Part shown: piece by piece, positions 7,674 to 15,054 of the stretch | How positions within the stretch are numbered: the stretch's first letter is position 1 | How the letters are laid out: each line of letters opens with the position of its first letter | Assembly: GCA_964371615.1 (NCBI GenBank) | Contig: CAYJMS010000004.1 | Coordinates: 248,001-312,000 of the forward strand | Direction: 5' to 3' | Source: SpSt-333 sp964371615 | GTDB taxonomy: Bacteria; Bacteroidota; Ignavibacteria; UBA10030; UBA8401 | Length of the DNA: 64,000 nucleotides | Made by a program: the position numbers and the translations under genes | The notes under the pieces: model-generated | The model's input: the letters and a program-made list of their open reading frames with translations, nothing else | The model's database searches: none | What the model was told of the DNA's origin: nothing

Positions 7674-8429
7674 TCAATTCGCGAGAAGACTTCTAATTTG
7701 CGTAATTGACTCAGAGATGCGTTGCTTGTCCTCTCTGCGATGGATGTAAGTGATAGCCTTTGATTCAAGTGCAAGAAACTCAATGGCTCGTGTTACGTGA
7801 ATTGAAACTTCCTTGAAGCGGTCAACAGGGTAGGAGCGGGATACTGGAATAAAATGAACAATTCTGTTGCGAGCTTCGAGGGTAAGCCATTCAATTGCTC
7901 TCCATTCCTCTTCGGTAAGAAGTAATGCTTCAGTATGGTCATACCTGCCCATCCAAAAATAAGAATCTTGGACACTTGCCAATGCAGTCCAGAAACTGAT
8001 TAATTGTTGAGATGTTTGCTTTGGTGGCTGCTTGTTTGAGGCTTTCGTTGGATCCTCGTCGGTCTCTGTCCAAATTATGGTATATCCTGGGCTATCGGGT
8101 CGGAATTGCCTTTTTGATCGTTTCCACTTCGTGTCGCGTCCGAAGAGGCAAAATCGGTTATCGTCTTCATCCCTTGAAAGTGCGATCACATAATCATAAT
8201 TCCCGCCGACCAAGCAGGTTACGCAAAAAGAATAGAGGGCATGGTGTAATGAGATTGCGATCCACTTCCACCTTAGACTATCCTCACGTTTAAAGAATGT
8301 CAAGCCAGTCTCGAGTGAGTCTATCGCATTCTCAAGTGCGTTGATGAAAAGCGTTCCTGACTGTTGCTTGTTCAGTTCATAGAACGATGAGTAGAGTCGG
8401 AAGTCCTTTGAGACCTGTTCATCAGCCAT
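7674..8429 (-). CDS. Hypothetical cassette protein with a HEPN-like RNxxxH motif
   Basis: This is a 251-residue soluble protein, mostly helical. The early region (SLRWKWIAISLHHALYSFCVTCL) and the later LEARNRIVHFIPVSR (about 182-196) suggest a HEPN-like helical bundle. RNRIVH fits the RX4H catalytic motif with Asn after Arg. The rest is unassigned. It is the first gene of the cassette array in the direction of transcription. The sequences just before its ATG (TGTGAAAATTGCGCCCCGC) and just after its stop (GCGGGGCGCAACTTCACA) are complementary, which marks the cassette ends. Promoter not identified. A role in RNA cleavage is inferred from one motif. Confidence 0.58.
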   Translation of the reverse strand: MADEQVSKDFRLYSSFYELNKQQSGTLFINALENAIDSLETGLTFFKREDSLRWKWIAISLHHALYSFCVTCLVGGNYDYVIALSRDEDDNRFCLFGRDTKWKRSKRQFRPDSPGYTIIWTETDEDPTKASNKQPPKQTSQQLISFWTALASVQDSYFWMGRYDHTEALLLTEEEWRAIEWLTLEARNRIVHFIPVSRSYPVDRFKEVSIHVTRAIEFLALESKAITYIHRREDKQRISESITQIRSLLAN

Positions 8430-8729
8430 AAGTACCTCGCGCGGGGCGCAATTTTCACATTACCTGTCAAATAACGGATTATGGCGTATAATATGCCAAT
8501 ATGGATGGATATACGCAATATGGCGTTTATTTCGTTTATCGTTGTATTGCATATAATATGACAGAATCAATGAGGCAGTGTAGTAATTATTCCACGAATC
8601 GTTTTTCACTCTTCATACGGCGTTTTTCGGTAGTGTCTTAATTTGAAACTTAACGCAAAATCAAGATAATAAGGTGAATGGGATTTGTTTAATTATGGTT
8701 ATCAAAATAAAAGGGGTCCATTAGAAACA
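8430..8729 (-). other. Upstream region of the cassette array
   Basis: No gene is seen here. The part nearest the first cassette (about 8438-8475) holds the inverted complement of that cassette's 3' flank and an R'-like GTTATTTG. Further up are several GCATATAATATG / GCGTATAATATGCC-like repeats. An attI site or a decayed attC could lie here, but no integron integrase is present beside it. Confidence 0.4.
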
Positions 8730-8759
8730 CAAAACCCACACTTTGGGCGATGTGCGGGT
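8730..8759 (-). terminator. Intrinsic terminator after the integrase-linked gene
   Basis: On the minus strand ACCCGCAC (8752-8759) pairs with GTGTGGGT (8734-8741), allowing one G-U, and is followed by TTTTGTG. It separates the integrase operon from the cassette array. Confidence 0.65.
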
Positions 8760-8893
8760 ATGCGTTCGGACGCGGTATTAAATTGTAACTCATTCAACAA
8801 ATAAAATCAAGATTAAAAATGGAACAGAATCAAGAAAAGACACTAATGTTTGTCATTAGCAATTCAATAGCCAAAAACGAGGTTGAATTGGAC

Positions 8894-9265
8894 TTAGTGA
8901 TTATCACTATTCAAGTCTTCGTTTCGGTCACCAATAATGTTTAACCATTCTTCTATTTCATCAAATAATTCACCGTTGATATAATTTCCCCCTTCATCGT
9001 TTGATACGTCAGGAAATTCCTGTGAATAAATCAGTTCATTAACGCGATCAATTGACCATCCCGCGTCCATCAATCTAAATTTCATGTTGAGAATTCTCTC
9101 GGTGCGCTTATCAATGATACTTATTATAGTTCCATTCTCATAAATCATTTCTAAGTATGTACCGTGATATTTGGAAAGATATAAAAATATCTCCCACCAA
9201 ATATTCGCGCTATCATTCATTCGGCAATTTTTAATAACATCGTCATCGGGTATTTGTTTCATCAT
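8894..9265 (-). CDS. Hypothetical acidic protein coupled to the integrase
   Basis: This is a 123-residue protein with no recognised family. It is acidic, especially toward the C-terminus (ELFDEIEEWLNIIGDRNEDLNSDNH), and contains NIWWEIFLYLSKYHGTYLEMIYENG. No membrane segment or signal is evident. The start is set by a GGAGGA site 1-6 bases upstream, 12 bases after the integrase stop. The pair therefore reads as an operon closed by the terminator at 8730-8759. By position it could be a recombination directionality factor or a protein regulating the integrase, but nothing in the sequence proves this. Confidence 0.6.
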   Translation of the reverse strand: MMKQIPDDDVIKNCRMNDSANIWWEIFLYLSKYHGTYLEMIYENGTIISIIDKRTERILNMKFRLMDAGWSIDRVNELIYSQEFPDVSNDEGGNYINGELFDEIEEWLNIIGDRNEDLNSDNH

Positions 9266-9277
9266 ATCCTCCAGGCG

Positions 9278-10300
9278 TTAAGTTAATGAAATCTGTAATT
9301 TATTTACAGTGCTATGCAATCTATCCAATTGCAAATGCGCATAAACCTGCGTCATTTTTATATCTGAATGTCCCAATAATTCTTTTATGGCATAAATGGA
9401 TACACCTTCCTGAACAAGCCAGCTGGCAAATGTATGCCGTAGACTATGGAAATGCAGGCTATCATTCTTAAAACGGCAGAGATAAACATAATATTTAAAC
9501 TTATGAGTCAACCACCCCGGTTGTATCGGTTTTCCGTTTATGACAAACACTAAATCCGAAATTCGTTCCTTATATTTTGCCTGGAGTATTACCAATGCTA
9601 TGTCATTTAAAGGAATCGTTCTTCGTTTTCCGTTTTTCGTCTTAAAAGTAGGTGACGATTGAATATTAATCGTCTTTTGGTCAAGTGAAACATCCTCCCA
9701 CCGTAAGTGGAGGATTTCGTTTCTCCTTAATCCGGTTAAAATAGCGAAGATAATTATCTCCCTCAGCCATTGTTCTTTAACGGTGGAAATTAGCTTGCGA
9801 AGATCAGCCTTGGAAAAGAACGTGGGGGATTTTTCCGCAACAAATGCTAGCTTCAGGCCATGGAAAGGATTCTTCTCTATCAGTTCCCATCGAACTGCAG
9901 TGTTAAGGGCGGATTTTAGACAACGTAATTCAATATTCACCGTCACCGGCGAAACCGACCGAAGACGATGGACTTTATAAAGGTCAAAATGACGAGGATT
10001 TATAGACTTGAGGGGGATATCAGCATTTATGTGGTGGAAATTATCAAAAGAACTTTGGTAAAGTGCGACCGTTCCGTTCGCATGGATTTCTTTGGAATAA
10101 GAAATAAATTCATCAGCAAATTGCCTGAAAGTACGGTTTTTACCCGGCGCATCCACATCGTACTGATTGATGTCGAAGGAACGCAAGAATTGGAGCGCTT
10201 TGGATTTGTTTTTTGATCGGGTTGAAACCCGGCAACGTTTTCCGTGGTCATTGGAAAAGAAGAGATAGTAAATCCCGAGTGAAGATCTGGATAAAAACAT
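9278..10300 (-). CDS. Tyrosine site-specific recombinase (island integrase)
   Basis: This 340-residue phage-type integrase is complete. Residues 1-45 form an arm-type DNA-binding segment (GKRCRVSTRSKNKSKALQFL), 55-150 a SAM-like core-binding domain, and 160-330 the catalytic domain. Catalytic residues are visible: Arg in TGLRRNEILHLRWED, Lys in KTKNGKRRTIPL, His/Arg in HSLRHTFASWL, His in LLGHSDIKMT, and the nucleophile Tyr in QVYAHL. It lacks the extra IntI-specific helix, so it is not an integron integrase. It starts behind AGGGGGT, 96 bases beyond a tRNA-Arg half-gene, and probably inserted this island at that tRNA. Confidence 0.93.
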   Translation of the reverse strand: MFLSRSSLGIYYLFFSNDHGKRCRVSTRSKNKSKALQFLRSFDINQYDVDAPGKNRTFRQFADEFISYSKEIHANGTVALYQSSFDNFHHINADIPLKSINPRHFDLYKVHRLRSVSPVTVNIELRCLKSALNTAVRWELIEKNPFHGLKLAFVAEKSPTFFSKADLRKLISTVKEQWLREIIIFAILTGLRRNEILHLRWEDVSLDQKTINIQSSPTFKTKNGKRRTIPLNDIALVILQAKYKERISDLVFVINGKPIQPGWLTHKFKYYVYLCRFKNDSLHFHSLRHTFASWLVQEGVSIYAIKELLGHSDIKMTQVYAHLQLDRLHSTVNKLQISLT

Positions 10301-10326
10301 AATACCCCCTTATCTTGTGGCAAGAG

Positions 10327-10346
10327 GGTACTGAGTCTGGTACTGA
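10327..10346. repeat. Paired GGTACTGA repeats beside the integrase start
   Basis: GGTACTGA occurs at 10327-10334 and again at 10339-10346, 12 bases apart, between the integrase ATG and the tRNA fragment. Such direct repeats are candidates for integrase arm-binding sites. Confidence 0.4.
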
Positions 10347-10395
10347 CCTGTTAAAATGATCGAACTATCCTGTGGAAAATCAAAAGTGCATTTAG

Positions 10396-10434
10396 TTCGT
10401 AGGCTGGTGCTCTATCCAGTTGAGCTACGGGTGC
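10396..10434 (-). pseudogene. tRNA-Arg(ACG), 5' half only, cut at the anticodon loop
   Basis: On the minus strand the acceptor 5' strand GCACCCG, D-arm GCTC-AACTGGAT-AGAGC, anticodon stem CCAGC and loop CTACGAA (anticodon ACG) are all canonical. The 3' anticodon strand should be GCTGG but reads CTAAA, and no matching T-arm or acceptor 3' strand follows. The gene is interrupted exactly where the integrase-bearing island begins. Confidence 0.8.
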
Positions 10435-10565
10435 GGAAACATACGGCCGAAATATTTTATCGTTGTGGAGTATTAAAATACGAAATATTCGCCGTTTCGG
10501 CAAGAATTATTCGTTTCGACCGCTCGCAATTATATCGTATATTCATGTAATTATCAACGAGGACT

Positions 10566-11114
10566 ATGAAATCTCTCTCAATCTTTTGCGGTTCCGGCAG
10601 CGGAACAAACTCTCTCTACACAGAAACGACACAACGCATCGGTAGAATTCTTGCGGAACAACACATCACCCTTGTGTACGGCGGCGGTTCGTTTGGTTTG
10701 ATGGGAGTAGCGGCCGATGCAGTCATGAAACACGGCGGCAAAGTGATCGGCATCATCCCCACGCTGCTGGTGGAAAAGGAAGCGGCGAAACGGGACATCA
10801 CCGATCTGATAATAGTCGATTCCATGCAGGAGCGAAAATTAAAGATGATGAATCTCTCGGATGGATTCCTGATCCTCCCCGGCGGTTTGGGAACGATGGA
10901 CGAATTGTTTGAGATGATGGCGTTCGTCAATCTGGGCGTACATAAAAAACCGAGCGGAGTGTTGAACACTGCTGGATTCTACGACGATCTCATTCGTTTT
11001 GTCGACCATGCAACGGAACAGGGATTCATCAAAGCAGATACTCGAAAGTATCTTGTGGATGATGAGGATCCGCTGCGCCTGCTCACAAAAATGGAGACGA
11101 TTTATGGGAAATAA
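10566..11114 (+). CDS. LOG family (TIGR00730) cytokinin-riboside monophosphate phosphoribohydrolase-like protein
   Basis: This 182-residue Rossmann-fold protein has the LOG motif LPGGLGTMDELFEMM (about 98-112), where PGGxGTxxE contains the catalytic Glu, plus the nucleotide-binding start SIFCGSGSG and VYGGGSFGLMG. The family hydrolyses nucleoside 5'-monophosphates to free base and ribose phosphate. The bacterial physiological substrate is often unknown. It is the first core gene right of the island. A GAGGA ribosome-binding site precedes the ATG, and its 3' end overlaps the next gene by 11 bases, so the two are co-translated. Confidence 0.9.
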   Translation: MKSLSIFCGSGSGTNSLYTETTQRIGRILAEQHITLVYGGGSFGLMGVAADAVMKHGGKVIGIIPTLLVEKEAAKRDITDLIIVDSMQERKLKMMNLSDGFLILPGGLGTMDELFEMMAFVNLGVHKKPSGVLNTAGFYDDLIRFVDHATEQGFIKADTRKYLVDDEDPLRLLTKMETIYGK

Positions 11115-11499
11115 CCGAACGAACTATGCATCCGGCGCACCATGGGAGGCAATCGTGGGGTATTCGCGTGCCGTGAAGATCGGGAATACGATCGAAGTAA
11201 CCGGAACAGTCGCCGTTGATGATCATGGCAATGTCGTCGGGAAAAACGATCCGTACGCTCAGACCAGATTCATTATCCAAAAAATTGAAGGCGTACTTCG
11301 CAACGCCGGTGCATCCCTTACCGATGTCGTACGCACTCGCATGTTCGTCACGGACATATCCCAATGGGAGATTTACGGAAAAGCCCACGGCCAGTTCTTT
11401 GGTACAATCCGCCCCTGCACCACCATGGTGGAAGTCTCTCGCTTGATCGCACCAGAATATCTGATTGAGATTGAAGCAACAGCCATTGTTTCAGATTAA
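11104..11499 (+). CDS. RidA family (YjgF/YER057c) protein
   Basis: This is a 131-residue RidA-fold protein: SGAPWEAIVGYSRAVKIGNTIEVTG, then GASLTDVVRTRMFVTD with the conserved Arg, then VEVSRLIAPEYLIEIEATA. RidA proteins deaminate reactive enamine/imine intermediates released by PLP enzymes. I chose the ATG at 11104, which overlaps the LOG-family gene by 11 bases. An upstream in-frame ATG at 10999 would add 35 residues unlike the family. Length fits RidA subfamilies (about 120-135 residues). A PLP enzyme gene lies 2.3 kb downstream, but in the opposite direction. Confidence 0.88.
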   Translation: MGNNRTNYASGAPWEAIVGYSRAVKIGNTIEVTGTVAVDDHGNVVGKNDPYAQTRFIIQKIEGVLRNAGASLTDVVRTRMFVTDISQWEIYGKAHGQFFGTIRPCTTMVEVSRLIAPEYLIEIEATAIVSD

Positions 11500-11520
11500 A
11501 CATTTGCATTGAATATCAAA

Positions 11521-11810
11521 GTGGGCCTCCATTCATGGTTGGCTAATTATATTTACAAATATTTGTAATAATTTTGATGTTATTTTGGCAATCATGAAAG
11601 TTTGTTCCAAAGATCTGAATTTTTTTGCCTTAAATTCTTTGTGGGCCAACCATTCCTGGTTGGCTAAATTTAAAATACCATTTTTGATAAGAGTAAATTT
11701 GGGAAATCAGGAATGATTGCCCCACATGTCTGTATTATTGTATCTAAATTTTTAAGTGGGCCAACCCATCCTATCCCCATTTTTATTGAAGGATTGGCAA
11801 TCAATTAAAT
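11521..11810. repeat. REP/BIME-like tandem repeat array, left of the RAYT gene
   Basis: Copies of the palindromic GTGGGCCAACCATTCCTGG type start at 11521 (variant), 11641 and 11756 (variant), with an inverted partner ATCAGGAATGATTGCCCCAC at 11706-11725. Spacing between direct copies is 120 and 115 bases, so the array is built from roughly 120-base units. Confidence 0.85.
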
Positions 11811-11912
11811 AATTGCTTTCTTTAGTTGTAGTTGTCCTGCTCAATTGAAAATAATTTTATATTTTTTGATTTAACCGCCCAGCCAATTTCTTCATAACAA
11901 TGGAGGATTATT

Positions 11913-12368
11913 ATGGGTGGTGAATTAAAAATACGGAATCGCAGGCTCCCGCATTGGACCATTGATGGTGCAATATACTTTCTGACCATCAGAGCATATA
12001 CAAAATTCAGTGCTGATGAATGCCAATGTATTAAAGAGCATATCATACAAGGCAGACATATTTTTTACACTCTTGTATGTTGTGTTGTTATGCCTGACCA
12101 TACACATATTATCCTTCAGCCCAATGATGGTGTTGAACTAAAAATGATATATAGTGGAATAAAAGGTGTGTCTGCAAGGAAAGTAAATCTTATGAGAAAT
12201 TCCCATGGTCAGATCTGGCAGCATGAATCATATGATCATATCATCCGCAGTGGAAAAGAATTGAGGCAAACAGTCAAATATTTGGCAAATAATCCTGTGA
12301 AAGCTGGATTAGTAAATGAAACACAAGAGTATATTGGATGGTATTACAATAGTGAGATCAACCTTTGA
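11913..12368 (+). CDS. REP-associated tyrosine transposase (RAYT)
   Basis: This 151-residue Y1/HUH nuclease of the RAYT/IS200-like type has the metal-binding motif VVMPDHTHIIL (about 59-69). The catalytic Tyr lies in QTVKYLANNPVKAGLV (about 123-138), followed by the usual aromatic tail. The N-terminal RLPHWTIDGAIYFLTIRAY is typical of the family. RAYTs are domesticated single-strand nucleases that spread REP sequences. The gene is flanked on both sides by arrays of matching REP palindromes, as expected for its own substrate. A GGAGG site precedes the ATG. Confidence 0.93.
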   Translation: MGGELKIRNRRLPHWTIDGAIYFLTIRAYTKFSADECQCIKEHIIQGRHIFYTLVCCVVMPDHTHIILQPNDGVELKMIYSGIKGVSARKVNLMRNSHGQIWQHESYDHIIRSGKELRQTVKYLANNPVKAGLVNETQEYIGWYYNSEINL

Positions 12369-12400
12369 ATAGTCTTTACTCTGTTTTATCAATTAACTTT

Positions 12401-12705
12401 GTGGGCCAACCATTCCTGGTTGGCAAATATTATTTACAATTATTTGATTTAATTTTGATGTTATTTTGGCTTTCAAGAATGATTACCCCACAGGTCAGTA
12501 ATAGTAATAACTAAATTTCTTTGTGGGCCAACCATTCCTGGTTGGCAAACTATAGTTACATTATTTGAATTAATTTTAATGTTATATTGGCAATCAGGAA
12601 TGATTGCCCCACAGGTCTGTAATAGTAATAACTAAATTTCTTTGTGGGCCAACCATTCCTGCCTGCCCACCCCTTTGGGGCCCGCCTTTGGCGGGGTTGG
12701 CCAAA
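12401..12705. repeat. REP/BIME-like tandem repeat array, right of the RAYT gene
   Basis: Three direct copies of GTGGGCCAACCATTCCTGG start at 12401, 12523 and 12644, spaced 122 and 121 bases. Inverted partners ending in CCCCACAGG lie at 12475-12492 and 12591-12614. The last copy merges with a GC-rich hairpin (GCCCGCCTTTGGCGGGG region, to about 12700). Downstream of it, rsgA starts within 40 bases. Confidence 0.88.
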
Positions 12706-12737
12706 AACAGAAAAATATTTGATCAATAGTCAAAAAG

Positions 12738-13790
12738 ATGAATCAGTTCCAGTCTGAAAAAGAGCGGTACCAAAACGAAGGATTCTCCATTGCCCGCGTC
12801 ATTGCGGAGCATCGGGAGATGTACACCATTCTCGACAATGGAAACGCAGTGCCGGCGGAAGTGACTGGCCGATTGATGTTTGCCGCACAATCTCGCGCTG
12901 ATTACCCCGCTGTGGGAGATTGGGTTGCCATCCAGTGTTTTGAAAACTCTCATGCCGTCATTCATCATATCCTTCCCCGCCGCACGTTTATTTCGAGAAA
13001 GACGTCCGGACGGGAATTTAACGAGCAATTAATCGCGACAAACATTGATATTGTCTTTGTCATTCAATCACTCGATCAAAACTACAATCTGCGCCGTCTT
13101 GAACGATTTCTTGTTGTGGCAAATGAAAGCGGAGCTGCTCCCGCCGTACTGCTGAGCAAAACCGATCTTTTGTCGGATGATGAAGTACAATCAAGAATCG
13201 CCGACGTACAGAAGATCCTTCCCGGCGTCACTGTGATTGCGTATAGCGCAAAATCATTGACTCACATTGATGAAATACTACGCATGATCGCCCCGGAGAC
13301 AACCGTCTGCTTTATCGGTTCTTCCGGTGTTGGCAAATCGACATTGATTAACCGGCTGGTCGGATCGGAATTGCTGGCAACACAAGAGGTTCGCGAAGAA
13401 GACTCACGGGGACGCCATACAACCACACATCGGCAACTGGTTCCTCTGATAAACGGGGGTTTTGTCATTGATACCCCCGGTATGCGTGAACTGGGACTAT
13501 GGAGCGATACCGGCAGCATCGAAGAGATTTTTCCGGAGATTGCCGGGTTGGCGCAGGAATGTAAGTTCACCGATTGTGAACACATCCATGAACCGGGATG
13601 TGCGGTTCTACTGGCAGTTGCTAACGGAACAATTGATCAGGGGCGGTATAACAGTTACCTCAAACTTAAAAAAGAAGCGGAGTATGTCGCAGCCAAGAGC
13701 GACATCCACAAACAACAGGAACGAAAGGCGAAGGAAAAACAATTCGGCCGGATGCAGAAATCATTCAAAAAAATGAGGAAAAAGAAATAA
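12738..13790 (+). CDS. rsgA: Small ribosomal subunit biogenesis GTPase RsgA
   Basis: This 350-residue circularly permuted GTPase assists late 30S subunit maturation. An N-terminal OB-fold (about 20-95) is followed by G motifs in permuted order: SKTDLL (G4), SAKS (G5), GSSGVGKSTLINRL (G1, about 193-206), GRHTTTHR (G2) and DTPGMREL (G3). The zinc finger is CKFTDCEHIHEPGC. The Lys/Arg-rich tail (KQFGRMQKSFKKMRKKK) suits rRNA binding. It follows the RAYT repeat array directly and is convergent with the PLP-enzyme gene. Confidence 0.96.
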   Translation: MNQFQSEKERYQNEGFSIARVIAEHREMYTILDNGNAVPAEVTGRLMFAAQSRADYPAVGDWVAIQCFENSHAVIHHILPRRTFISRKTSGREFNEQLIATNIDIVFVIQSLDQNYNLRRLERFLVVANESGAAPAVLLSKTDLLSDDEVQSRIADVQKILPGVTVIAYSAKSLTHIDEILRMIAPETTVCFIGSSGVGKSTLINRLVGSELLATQEVREEDSRGRHTTTHRQLVPLINGGFVIDTPGMRELGLWSDTGSIEEIFPEIAGLAQECKFTDCEHIHEPGCAVLLAVANGTIDQGRYNSYLKLKKEAEYVAAKSDIHKQQERKAKEKQFGRMQKSFKKMRKKK

Positions 13791-13816
13791 ATAGGTGCCG
13801 TGTAACGAACCTGCAA

Positions 13817-15025
13817 TTACTTGCTACGAACCTTCTTCAGCGCTTGTTCAAAATCGTCAATAAGATCGTCAATTCCCTCCGCACCGACGGAGATGCGGAT
13901 CATCCCTGGTGTGACGCCGTGTCGCCGTAATTCTTCCGGACTCATATTCACATGTGACGAATAGACGGGAATACTCACCAGCGTTTCGACTCCGCCGAGA
14001 GACATGGCATTCACCGCCACCTGAAGAGTATCGCACACGTGCACCGCTCCTTTCACACCGCCTTTCACTTCCATCAATACCATTGCGCCAAATCCGCTCA
14101 TTTGTTTTTTTGCAATCGCATGATCCGGATGAGAGCGCAATCCCGGATACAGAATGCGGTTGATGTTCGGATGATTTTCAAAATGTCGGGCCAATGCCAT
14201 GGCATTCGCCGACTGTTTTTCAACCCGCAGTTCAAATGTTTTTAAACTGCGCGATATCAGAAACGCGGCAAACGGATCGGCGCAGCCGCCGAGGTACTTT
14301 GCGAGATAACGCACCGAGGCAATATATTTTTTCGAACCGATGACCGAACCGGCAAGCAGATCGCTGTGTCCGCCGATATATTTCGTTGCACTTTCCACAA
14401 TGGCGTCGAAACCGAATGTCAACGGAGATTGATACAGACAGGTGGCAAATGTATTATCGACCATGGTCATGATCGACGCACTGCTCTTCTTTTCCGCCCG
14501 TCGCACTTCGGTGATCGCCTTTTTCAGATCGACGATACCGACGGTGGGATTGGTCGGCGATTCGCAGTAAAAGAGTTTCGTCCGTTTTGTCGTCAGTGCC
14601 GTCATTTGCGCAAGATCAGACGGATCGACATATTTCACGGTGATGTTGTATAACGGAAGGATGTCCCGAAAAAACCGGTACGTTCCTCCGTACAGTGCCG
14701 GCGTGCTGATTATTTCATCCCCGGCATGCACAATGGCAAGGATTGCAGTGGAGATTGCCGCCATACCGGATGAAAAGAGCACGGCATCGTCCGCATCGTT
14801 CATCAACGCCAGTTTTTCTTCGACATCTTCAACGCTCGGATTGTGATAGCGGGAATAGACGTAGACATCCGGATCGCCCTGCGAATACCGCACGGCATCA
14901 TGGGAATTCTCGAACCGGTACGTGGAGGTCTGGTAAATCGGCAGCGTCACCGGCCCTTTGAACGCACCGAGCTTTTTACCGTGAATCGCACGGGTGGCGA
15001 GGGATTTTTTTTTCTTCATCGGCAT
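13817..15025 (-). CDS. Cys/Met-metabolism PLP-dependent enzyme (cystathionine gamma-synthase/lyase or methionine gamma-lyase type)
   Basis: This 402-residue fold-type I PLP enzyme has the family's full length. SSGMAAISTAILAI binds the cofactor phosphate, VDNTFAT carries the Asp that contacts the pyridine nitrogen, and the Schiff-base Lys lies in SATKYIGGHSDLLAG (about 210-224). Also present are YSRYHNPSV and the C-terminal MIRISVGAEGIDDLIDDFEQAL. Sequence alone does not decide between gamma-synthase, gamma-lyase and methionine gamma-lyase. It lies 29 bases downstream of the amidase gene on the same strand and probably ends that operon. Confidence 0.88.
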   Translation of the reverse strand: MPMKKKKSLATRAIHGKKLGAFKGPVTLPIYQTSTYRFENSHDAVRYSQGDPDVYVYSRYHNPSVEDVEEKLALMNDADDAVLFSSGMAAISTAILAIVHAGDEIISTPALYGGTYRFFRDILPLYNITVKYVDPSDLAQMTALTTKRTKLFYCESPTNPTVGIVDLKKAITEVRRAEKKSSASIMTMVDNTFATCLYQSPLTFGFDAIVESATKYIGGHSDLLAGSVIGSKKYIASVRYLAKYLGGCADPFAAFLISRSLKTFELRVEKQSANAMALARHFENHPNINRILYPGLRSHPDHAIAKKQMSGFGAMVLMEVKGGVKGAVHVCDTLQVAVNAMSLGGVETLVSIPVYSSHVNMSPEELRRHGVTPGMIRISVGAEGIDDLIDDFEQALKKVRSK

Positions 15026-15054
15026 GGTAACAGTCGGAATGTTCGTTGCGGTGA

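Noticed and set aside
9278..10300. Integrase considered as an integron IntI
   Set aside because: It has an N-terminal arm-binding domain and lacks the extra IntI-specific segment between the catalytic boxes.
10356..10437. Intact tRNA-Arg(ACG), or one with an intron in the anticodon loop
   Set aside because: No complementary 3' anticodon strand, T-arm or acceptor strand was found in the following 150 bases.
11521..12705. CRISPR array
   Set aside because: Repeats are palindromic, spaced about 120 bases with similar spacers, and linked to a RAYT gene; they are REP units.
15026..15054. SAM or other riboswitch before the Cys/Met PLP gene
   Set aside because: Only 29 bases separate it from the amidase gene, which is too short for such an aptamer.
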